From Fragum whitleyi (taxonomy: Eukaryota; Mollusca; Bivalvia; Cardiida; Cardiidae), in contig OX411549.1 of the NCBI GenBank assembly GCA_948146395.1, positions 37,346,693 to 37,410,692 on the forward strand: a stretch of 64,000 bases of DNA, written 5' to 3'. This document shows, in pieces, positions 22,268 through 34,200 of this stretch. The position numbers were made by a program, and so were the translations under genes. Position 1 is the first letter of the stretch. Every line of letters begins with the position of its first letter. The notes beneath the pieces are model-generated. The model was not told the origin of the DNA. It saw only the letters and a program-made list of their open reading frames with translations, and made no database searches.

Positions 22268-25200
22268 GTATGTATTTGTTCACCTTTGTAGGAAGGGCTA
22301 ATACAATTCAGATGTGATCGTCATTCATCATATGTATGTCTTCGAGCACACGATATTTCCTAAGACAATCGGGAACTCTCGCCGGACCTCGGGAGTAAAA
22401 AGGGCGCAGCCAAAATAGCATGTCATTCTGCACGTGTGTTTTCATTCTGCACGTGTGTTAACATGTTCCATAGCTTTACCGGTTCGAATACGCACGTAGT
22501 CGGATATAGTTAATTCAATTTTTTCTAACTTCGATTTTATCATTATCAAATAAAGGACCAGTTTCATTGACTCTTTAACCATTATACTATTTTGAATTGA
22601 CATTTTTTATAGAAGACAGGCTTGTTATGCAGTCAGACTGAAAGTCTGATTGGCATATAGTGGTCGCCGGCAATCGGATCCTCACAACACCGAATTCGAA
22701 TAAATTCCTGGGCGTGAAAAAGAAAACCCATTCATGATTTTAAACCCGCGAATAATATAAGACTAAATGACAGCTACCCTGAATTTTGGTGAATAATTCC
22801 GATTTCAAGGCCAAATTTCAGTGTTGCGAATAAGGACATCAAATTTCGGGGAAAACAATTTTACGGCGCCGAAAAATAAACACGAAATTGAAAGTAGTCA
22901 GCGACTGTTTTGTTAAAGGGAATGCAATTTGGACAATCTTCTTTTGGAGTTACCTCCCTTATCCCGACAGGTTTATCGTTTATGTTTAAATGTGGAATCA
23001 GTGTTCTGCCGAGGCCGCGCGATGAGAACTAAAAAGTTGCCGACGGCGAATAAAATCAAAAGGATGGGCCTGACGTCGCGCCGAATCTTAAAATACGACG
23101 TCGACAAAAATCCGACTTCTGCGAAGACCTTGCCATTTTAGCCTTTTCCAAAAAAATTCATTACGGCAGCGTTATGAAAATCAGTGCTGTATTATCGGAT
23201 ATCCAATCAATCGGTTACCATCTTACATAGTTTAAATGTTTACATGTTTCATAGCGAAATAGATCAAGATTAAAGGCGCTCAAAGACATTTTTTTACTTT
23301 TTCGCCAGGTCCCCTTAAAGAAGGCGAAAATAAATGAAGATATAGATTCTAATGAACCCGGGCTGAGTTCACAGGGTCAAAGAATGGGTTTTTCATCCGT
23401 CGATATTACACACTCATTGGAAATTTGTCCAAGTGAAATTTCAGCAGACAAACAGGTGACTTTTGCGGATTTAAAAACCAAAGAAAGTGGGGTTTCCTCA
23501 CCCAATTGCTTGACAAATATAACTGGCTTAATTAAGTATGATGAGAAACCCAACGTGATGACATGTTCATTTTGTATGAAAAAAGAGAAAGGTAAAGTTA
23601 GATAGTTAACAATATCTTGTTGATTTGTAGACTCGAGTGCAATTTTTGGGGTGGTTTTATGTTGTTATATTCAGTAAACTCGGCATGAGTATTGGCCATC
23701 ACAGGAGGTATCCCTATTTATCAATTTGGATGACAATGGACGATATTAAAATTAAGCCCTTTTTTGATTTATTATTTTTTGATTATTATTATACTGGCCT
23801 TGAAGTAAAGCATTGGCTCTCCAAGCAATGCTCTTTTCATCAAAAGCAATGGCTTTAAGCGTGAATAAGGCGTTTTCATTAATGAATGGTCAGAGTAGAA
23901 GGCCATAGATCTGAAGTGTAGATTTTAGCCTTAGATTTTAGAAGGAATTTGTTATAATTGAAATATTTCAATACTTAAATATTGTTCCGTCCTGACTGCA
24001 TTCAGGCCTTTCAGGCCTTTGATCTTGCAATATAGGGATCGTCCCCATCGGAATTTGCTAACTTACTGATACATGTGTCATTACGCTCAAAAAGAAGACC
24101 CATTCATAAGAAACGCGGCAAATATAATCACTTGTGTAGTAATATACCGTGCAATTTTGGTGCTGACCTAAATTCTGACCGTGACCTCAGGGGAGTGAGT
24201 ACGTGATCTATGCAGAAGTCGCCTGCAGGACCGTGTTTTGTATTCTTAAGTGGTGCTGTTTGAATGCGTAAACGGCTGCAATCCTTTGCATTTGCTCCAA
24301 ATATTCAGTTGCATCTTACAACTGTTTTTATACATTGGCAATCTATTTTCAGCTCCCCAATTTAGACTCGCTATTTCTCGTTTAATAGTGCGTTTGGGTT
24401 GCCTTAAGGTTGCTTTATTTATCCGTCACCCGGGCATGTCGAAGGATAAATGGATAAATACTAAAACAGCACAAGGCTATTTGAATAAACTCGGAAATCC
24501 TCGGATTTTTCTAGGTTTGAATTTACACTTGGTTTCACAGAGAAATCATTTCGAGGACTTTTCATATTACTTTATTATTAGGCTTGTTTTGTCTATCCAT
24601 ATTGTACGGCCTGTACAGTTGTACCATGCATGCGCGACCCCGGTTTTGAGTTTCCGCTTTTGTTCTCGACACTTTTTGGACAATAACAAAAGCTGTTTTG
24701 GAAACTGGAGTGTATGCATTTGTAACAATCTGGAGTGGACTTTCAAAGAAATCTACTCCAGGTGATAAATGCTGTTGCCCGGGAGACGGGAGTTCATCTA
24801 ACAATCTGCCATTTTGACAGCCAAGTTTTGTAAAATTTTGATAGTTCACCGGATAGTTCAATCCGAATCTTGATCTAGAAAAGCAGCCCCGTGGAAAAGG
24901 GCTGAGAGGTTGGTTGTCTTAACAGGTTTATGTATTATTTTGTTGTTACAATAATTTTCTACTAAGTAAGACCATATGCAACAAGAATAACTTAAAATGG
25001 AGATCGAAATATCTCAATGGGGAATTGGAATAGGATGTTTCACTCCTGGAAGAAACTAAAAGGGTATTCATAAAAACAACAAAAACAAGAGCTATTGTAC
25101 GGGAAAATACTTCTTCTTGGTATTGACCTTGACTAGTAAAAGTATAAGAATATTGGTATTACTTTCATTGCTTCTTATATGTGGAGATATTGAGTCAAAT

Positions 25201-28200
25201 CCTGGACCAGATAATAAAAGTGAAAGAAATTTGAACCAATTTCCAATTCATGACAATTATCACAAGGGCAATGGAATGTTCAGCTCTTCATCAAGGGGTA
25301 AGCAGTGTGTGCCATGTGGATTAACATTTTTATTTAAGTTCTTTACACATTGATGAGTTTGCTTAGAAAAAATCCGATTTGGATCATATTTTGATTGCTG
25401 GGGATAATCTATACAATTTCATAAAACAGGTTTGCAATAATTCATATGAGTTTTTAGAATTTCGGGAATTGCCACCATATATCTGTTGGTTAAATGAATG
25501 TTTTTCATGTAGGATATTTGAAACTTACACTGGGGGATGAATAGCGATTATGAAGGCAGTTTCCCTCTTGTAAAGCTTGAATTGGCTATATGGATAGGTC
25601 TATATGGAAGTAATGAGTCTTCAAAGTATAGCATATTCATTTGTAATGAAGTGCAGTTTCCATATGTAACCATCAAGGATTGTTTTATATTTTTGATTCC
25701 CACTCAAGAGATCTTCTCAAAACACTACAATTTTCATTCCAATTGTTAATATTCAGTCTTGTCTTCAATTCGCACCTTTCAGGACTTTGATTTTTTTATC
25801 CAATTCCTTTAATTTCTATGGACTTTATAAGCTTTTGTCACCTATTCAAGTTGAATGTTCATTCTTAAACGGAATTCTTTATCCTGTTTTTTATTATTAT
25901 TTTTATTATTTGATTTTCCTTTATGTACCAACGGACATAGACAGAGATCGGGAAAAACAGGAATGTGACAGATTCATCCCGTACTTTTCTTAAACCATTT
26001 TAGTGTTGTGCGTAGGGCACTGAGCAATAGGAAATCACTAGATGCAAAATATCAAACGGAAAACCCGAACAGGACGATGAACAAAATTAAGAAAATTTTG
26101 CAGTTTTTATATATAAAATAAAACCAACTTCTAATCAATCACTGCATGTTTCTCTCTTTTCGAATCATTTACAATCTCGAGCGTTTTGCTGAAAAAATAT
26201 GGAAAAAGGACCGACAGTGTGATTGAAACAGACAAAAGAAGACACCAAACCTACTTTGAAAAAGTCACAAAACTCGCAAAATTCAGGGAATTTCAAAAAC
26301 TTCAGTCGAGGAAATACCGTTATGTTGTTGAATAATCACTATCCTTTCGATACCTTAAAGGTAGCTAACTAGAAATAAGTAAAAAAAAAATCATTATTTG
26401 AGACGACCATTTTGCGTAAATGAGGTGAATTTGTCAAATTCACCCCACCCACCAATGTTAATTTTGAAATTGTTGGTACTCACGTTCTCATGTAAGTTAA
26501 ATTAATTTCACCGAAGAATCTTTTGGTGAATTTCGGTTTCGCTAACAACCAAGTGATCGGGGTACCGAAACTCAACAAACAATTTATTAAGGTTATTAAG
26601 CAATACTTTTCGTTATTTATTCACACACCAGAAACGGTTATATTTTGTTATTGGAATGTATTCGCGTATTTTAATCTATATTGAACAACAAAAGAAACCC
26701 TCGCACTAGGACAGTTTTTATTTGTACAAAAATATTGTGATGGCAAGGCTTTTTTTGAACTTTCAATGACCAGCCGTTTTCAAGATTGATATAAAACATA
26801 AATGATAACAAAAGTCAAAGTCAAGAAAACGGTGATTCAATCGTGTATGTCGAGCTTCAAATTTAGGACCCCAACTGTAAAGCAAAATAAAACTTAATCA
26901 ATCTAGGTAGTGGTTGGTAATCTTTGAATGGATGCGTGTTTGTGAAAGCAAGATTTTGAGTAGTTTTGGGTGCTTTGCCGGCGACTATTTTCAAAGATGT
27001 TGGCAAATTACCAAAATGTCTTAGAAAATGGCATGTTCCATTCCTTAGTTGCCAATGCGAGCTATTTATGTTATTTATATGTTATAAGGATTTAGGTAAA
27101 TGGCATTTATACGTAAGAAAAAACTTGGCTGTTTAAAGTGCAAGAATTCTTTCTCTGATTTTGAAAGGAATTTCGGAGGCGTTTTCCTGAGAATTTTCAC
27201 ATGATCTTAGATTCTTTTTGGGGCTGTTTAGCACCAATACCTACTCACCAAAAAAGGAAATATTTGAATTTTGCAAAATTCCTCACGGTTTTTCGTCCCA
27301 TCTAAAAAGGTCGAGCACCAAAGCTATGCACAAGCCATCTAAACGAAGAATTGCTAGATGTGGTATTTTTTCTTAAACTTGGGGCCCTGTTGAGTTTGTT
27401 TTCATCAAAGAATATCAACCGTGTCAAAGTTTTCACTGTTTTCGGAAAATCTAAAAACTGCTATGTTTCTTGTGATGTTCATTATATATAACGTGGGTTC
27501 CGAATATTAATGAAGGTCAACAAGAATATTACATATGCGACAGGTTAACAATGTTTCACAATACAGTATTGCCATTTTGTGAATAATGTAAAAAAAATGA
27601 TGGAAAATAGATCTCAATAAATCAAGTATGATGAAAACCAAAGGACACTAATTAAAAAAATAAGCGAGCTAGAGTTCCTTTGGGCTTTTATTTTTTGAAA
27701 GGACCTTTTTAGAGAAAGTAATTTATGATTATTATAAATAGAAGATAAGGATTAACAGCATTCTTGAAATTGTAATATCCCTGCGATATTGTGTGACTGG
27801 CGTTCGTTCAAAACAGTATGAAAACATATCTCGATCATAGGATACTATACTATGACGAAAAAGAAACGCCGAGATACATAAAAAATGCAACATATATTTT
27901 ATTGCTTGGCCTAGAATAATGAAATTCGGTCAGGTTTATGTGTTTTTCTCTGTCGAACTGTACACACGCTTAAAATTTCACAATACCTTACCTCTTCGCA
28001 CCATGAGAGGCACATGCTCAAATGCAAGAATCCCATGCAAGAGAACGTCATTGAGTTTGCCCAAGGAAATTTTCTGTCTATTTGATACTATTCAGTTATT
28101 CAGATCAATTTTTCAACGATTAACTCAAATTAAGCAATTAGCATCAATGCCGCAATGGTCGGAAGTCGGGCGGGGACAAGCTATAGCAATGCTTGTGCTA

Positions 28201-31200
28201 GGTCAATGCCAACAGCAGGTAACTGCACATTTTGGTGTCCATATTCGAACTGTTGAACGTCTTATTCAACGTCTTCGAGTGACGGGGAGGGTCAACGTTG
28301 TGGTAGACAGGCTCTACTGTCGGCTCATGGATGGTGTTCGACAGTGGGACCAGTCTGCCTTTTTTGGAACACCTTCTACCAACCTACGATCGTACCTCGG
28401 TGTACTTTTTTTACATTTTACATGATTCCCCAATTTATATACATATACTGAGCGACTTAAAAAAAGCAACAAATTAAATTTGAAATTTGAGCACGGAAAA
28501 GTAATTTTTTTTTACTTAATTTAGCTAAAATCATACAAAGAAGATTCTCTGTTGAATCGATTTAATCTTTATTTGATTAGACGCTTAGCAACCTACTGTT
28601 CACTCTTTCTTTGTCATTGCACTTTTCATGGTTGCTTGATTTAACAAATCAGAAGTGTACAAGGTAATTAACGATGGAGATTTCAAAAACCACTAAAAGA
28701 AATGAAATAAACTCACTCACCTTGCAAAGACTGTACTCTGAATCGTGTATGTCTAAAGGGAAATTGTTCCTTAGAATCGGAACGTCGTTAACCTCGATTA
28801 GATTAGAAAATATTGATTTATTCCATCAATATTTGAACATCTGTAAGGTAGGACCTTACCAATAGGGAAGACTTCACGTGTTAAGATTTCGTTATTGTCA
28901 TGCCGTTAACTCGCTCAAAATGTCATCTCATCCCTAAACGACATGTCTAATAAGGGGTAAGAAGCGCTAACAGGCTTTATTTACCAAAACAACATTCACA
29001 TGAACAACGTTTATGGTCCTCGAAAGGGATAAAAAAAAAGCATGTGTTGACGTCATTTCTGGTAAAAAAGTCGACGTATTGGTATCGTATTTGGACTAAG
29101 CGTGATAAAATACAGTATAGATAAATTGTTTGTCCTCTTGATTCATTAAACTTAACTCTGATCTTTGTTCGGCTTTCGTTTCATTTGAAAAGAAAATATC
29201 GTCCTAACAGAAGGGCTATGGAAAAATTTCAACTATCGTGGGTATGTGTGAAATTATCACCGTTTCGGGAATACAAGAGAATGTTTCAAAATAACATTGA
29301 TGTTGGATTAAAGTAAAAACTGTTAAAGTAACAAAATAAGTAGTCCGAATAAGTATTTTAGTCCGATACTGTTCACTCATATTTGCATTTTGTGATGTTT
29401 TTAGTATTGCGTTTTTATTGTCGCTCAGTATATGAACTTGCTTACCTTCGGTCTTATTTTCAAATATTTTCAACCGTTATATCGTAATTTCCGCTATAAT
29501 CGCTATGCATGTATTCTCGGATAATTTCGCTTTCTTGACAAAGGCGATGTAGGTTTGTTTGTCAGATCTGAATTTTGAATTATTGTGTTTATCATAAACC
29601 ACACTATTGTTGGAACAGTACTTTGGGGATTGCCCTTGCTTAGTCAACTGTTGAAGAACCCACAACATAGGTTTCGGAATCGAAATAGTTTTGGCAGTTT
29701 CCTGCTGTTTATTACAGCTATCGTATGCATAGGTTTGTCCTCGGAATGTGATGCTATTTTTAGAGACATCAAATATGTTACGACCAAAATTGAGACTGAC
29801 TAGTAAACTGTACAGACTAACATCAGCTTGCACAGAAGAGCAGTCTGATCTAAGGCGACATATACAGCCCGTTTTGTGCTTAATTATTATGGGAAAAACT
29901 TGACCAGACTGTTTGAAGTGTGTCCAAATACACCTATAGCTTGAAATGTAAAATAAATTCAGCAGGATAAGAGTTTGTAGAAAATGGGCAATCATAAATT
30001 GTTCTGCGGTAGTCAGTAAACATGTGAGTATAGAATAGTAAGACAGTATTTTTCATAGAAACAATCCATATCACCAAAGATATTTATAACCCTGGGAGAA
30101 AAGTATAATGTCCCCATTTTATAAGCCGCTGTTAATGTGTGTCTGTATAAAATCAACAGAATGGTGTATGGGGCGACATGCATTCAACGCATTCCGACAT
30201 CACAGTACTTTCAGTGCTTTGATTTAAGAAATGGAGCACACGCAAATGGTTTTATTCTATGCTTTTCTTTTTCATAATCCAACAAGACGGCATTGGCGAG
30301 CATTCCTGGCTCGGGAAACACGTGGGTTCGTCATCTGCTAGAAGAGGTGTCAGGTAGGTTTACAGTAAGTTACACCATGAAAGTGACATTTATCTCAATC
30401 AAAACCATTCTAAAGCGCTCACTCAGCGCTCCATTCCTTCATTCCAAACAATCACTCAAACCATTCAAAAACGCTCGAAATGACTAACAAGAGGGCCATA
30501 GTGGCCCTTAATCGCTCACCTGAATTAACAATCTAAAAAAGTTTGTCTAAGATTTGACCCAATGACCTAGTTTTGACCTAACTTGACCCAATTTCAAATT
30601 CGTCAAAGTTCTCATCAAATTATTCATTCTGTCCATTTTCAGGTTGATTGGGCTAAAAATATGGCCTCTAGAGTGTCCACAAGGTTTTTCTAAGAATTGA
30701 CCCCTTGACCTAGTTTTTGACCCCACTTGACCCAATTTCGAACTTGTCCGAGATTTCATCAAGATAATCATTCTGACAAATTTTCAGGTTGATTGGACTA
30801 AAAATATGGCCTCTAGAGTGTCAACAAGGTTTTTCTAAGATTTGACCCCGTGACCTAGTTTTTGACCCCACTTGACCCAATTTCAAACTGGTCCGAGTAT
30901 TTCATCAAGATAATCGTTCTGACCAATTCTGAGGTTGATTGGGCTTAAAAAATGGCCTCTAGAGTGTCAACAAGGTTTTTCTTAGATTTGACCCTGTGAC
31001 CTAGTCTTTGACCCCACTTGACCCGATTTCGAACTTTTCAGAGATTTCATCAAGATATTCATTCTGACCAGTTTTCAGGTTGATTGGGCTAAAAATATGG
31101 CCTCTAGAGTGTCCACAAGGTTTTTCTAAGATTTGACCCTGTGACCTAGTTTTTGACCCCACTTGACCCAATTTCGAACTTGTCCAAGATTTCATCAAGA

Positions 31201-34200
31201 TAATCATTCTGACCAATTTTCAGGTTGATTGGGCTTAAAATATGGCCTCTAGAGTGTCCACAAGGTTTTTCTAAGATTTGACCCCCTGACCTAGTTTTTG
31301 ACCCCCATTGACCCAATTTCGAACTTGTCCGAGATTTTATCAAGATAAACATTCTGACCAATTTTGAGGTTGATTGGGCTAAAAATATGGCCTCTAGAGT
31401 GCCCACAAGGTTTTTCTAAGAATTGACCCTGTGACCTAGATTTTGAACCCAGTTGACCAAATTTCGAACTTGTCCAAGATTTCATCAAGATATTCATTCT
31501 GACCAGTTTTCAGGTTGATTGGACTAAAAATATGGCCTCTAGAGTGTCCACAAGGTTTTTCTAAGAATTGACCCAATGACCTAGTTTTTGACCCCACTTG
31601 ACCCAATTTCGAACTTGTCCAAGATTTCATCAAGATAATCATTCTGACCAGTTTTCAGGTTGATTGAACTAAAAATATGGTCTCTAGAGTGTCCACAAGG
31701 TTTTTCTAAGAATTGACCCCATGACCTAGTTTTTGACCCCACTTGACCCAATTTCGAACTTGTCCAAGATTTCATCAAGATAATCATTCTGACCAGTTTT
31801 CAGGTTGATTGGGCTAAAAATATGGCCTCTAGAGTGTCCACAAGGTTTTTCTAAGAATTGACCCCGTGACCTAGTTTTTGATCCCACTTGACCCAATTTC
31901 GAACTTGTCCGAGATTTCATCAAGATATTCATTCTGACCAATTTTCAGGTTGATTGGGCTAAAAATATGGCCTCTAGAGTGTCCACAAGGTTTTTCTAAG
32001 AATTGACCCCGTGACCTAGTTTTTGATCCCACTCGACCCAATTTCGAACTTGTCCGAGATTTCATCAAGATATTCATTCTGACCAATTTTCAGGTTGATT
32101 GGGCTAAAAATATGGCCTCTAGAGTGTCCACAAGGTTTTTCTAAGATTTGACCCTGTGACCTAGTTTTTGACCCCACTTGACCCAATTTCAAACTTGTCC
32201 GAGATTTTATCAAGATAATCATTCTGACCAATTTTCAGGTTGATTGGGCTAAAAATATGGCCTCTAGAGTGTCCACAAGGTAAATGTTGACGACGCACGA
32301 CGCACGACGCACGACGCACAACGCACAACGCACAACGGACGACGGACGACGGACATCAAGTAACCCCAAAAGCTCACCTTGAGCACTTCGTGCTCAGGTG
32401 AGCTAAAAACATCAACAACTAAATTCAAAATAAATAACGTAATTACCGAAATGCGATTTCACCGTCATAATTGAAATTTCAAGCGTCTAATTGGTTCTTG
32501 AAGAAATGGGAAGCTATATATTAAACTTTCATGCACATTCCATTTAAGTGGGGTAATATAAATCGCAAATTTTGTTCATCCTGAACAAAATTAGCGATAT
32601 TGGATTTCCTCTCTTAAATTTCACTCAAAACTCGTTCCTCTCACTCATTAAATTTCATTCCAAAATCAGTCCTAAATCACTCATTTTTTTCAACTTCACG
32701 ATGTTTTTACTGCACAAAGGCCAAAGGGAGGTTATACAAGTCCGTAAACTTTGTTCAGAGTAAACGAATTTGGTTAAATTCTATCAACTCCCTTTTATAA
32801 TAAAATCTTTTCATTTTCTATGAATAGTTATTTGCGCATTTGCGGTCACAATCAGACTTCAAAGCCGCATCAGCAAATAAAATCAAGGAGTGATTTGATC
32901 GATTGGATGTTGATTATTTTCTTTTCAATCTTGATCTAAATTAAATGTAAAGCTTCGTTTTTATCTGATTAAGATTAATGGCGAAAATATTTGCATAGAA
33001 TTTAAAAACGGTTTACCGGCCGAGGGCGAAGCACGAGAGCGTAAAAGAATTTTGAGGTTGTCTGAAAATGTTATCGCCCGGAAAAATGAAAATTTATCCT
33101 ATTATTAGAAAAAGAGAAAGACTGCAGTATTGTTTCAAACAAAGAATGCGAAAGAATCATATAACGCTATAAAATTCGCTCCAAACCTACGAATATGCCG
33201 GAAAATTGTGTTATGCATTGCACCGTCACATTTGTTGATACTTTAGTTGCTTGGTAAATTTGTGACGAAACAAAAATTTACGAGGGAATTAGATCAACGC
33301 CTTTGGTTATGGTCTATATCGATATTAGGTATTGGTGTTTTTTGTGCATTTTACTCATCGACTGTATTCTTTTCAAAATGAAGCATTTATAGTCTTTCAA
33401 ACAGAATGCATAACCTAAATTCTAGGCCAAACAAAAACGAGAAAAGATCAGTTCCATTGAAACTGATTAATGCGTTTATAGGCTAGTCTAGACCCAAGCT
33501 CGCTCAATCTCGCAACAAATTGGTCGGAGGTAATACTCTCTGCTATACTGTAAAATGGCTTTATATTGGCGGTGTCCACATTTGGCGGTTTTTCGATTAC
33601 GATTTATTGGCGGTGATTTATTTTAGCGCACCTGACTTTAACGCCAAATTAAAACGCTTTATCTATATTTCATTTTTCGTCGTGCATAACATCGGAAGTA
33701 AAAGAAAGGCAATTTCTAGAGTAATGTCAATTTTCAAACTTAACAATAGTTTGTTTTTACACCTTTAGTTATAGTTATAACGCGTGCATAAGTTTTCACA
33801 TTTTTTCGCTGTGATATCCATTACAGTGTATCAACCTACTTGGTCAAGAATTCTTGGAATTGACGGTTCAGCGCAATACAATTGTAAGTGCCTATAATTT
33901 ATAGGCACTTACAATCGTATTGCACTGATCCGTCGAAATGTCTACGTTGTCATCAGATTTTCTTATTCCAATTTGAATAAGTATGGCCTGCATATCTTTG
34001 ACATCAATTTATCAACATTGACTGAAATGAATAGATATCATATCCATCATAAAAAAATCTCATTTTATAATGTAAAATATTGGCGGTGGATTAATGTATT
34101 TGCAAATCGGAATGGGTTAAAAAAGAAGTCAACCAGAGATCTTATTTTTAGATTCTTATACGTACAGTTAAAGAGATGATTCTTGATTCACATGACGGTA

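Noticed and set aside
23309..23591. This block as an extra exon of gene B
   Set aside because: Gene B exons 1 and 2 already join in phase 0 and give a family-consistent protein; inserting this block (phase 0 in, phase 1 out) would break the frame before the PAPS loop.
24250..24861. Overlapping 171-codon (+) and 99-codon (-) frames as genes
   Set aside because: No domain, no splice or promoter context, and each is in the shadow of the other; the + frame begins with a non-ATG codon.
31001..32231. A ladder of similar 68-71-codon minus-strand frames at 145-base steps, looking like a small gene family
   Set aside because: They coincide with a 145-bp tandem repeat. As 145 is not a multiple of three, each frame is cut and restarted in the next monomer; nothing suggests translation.
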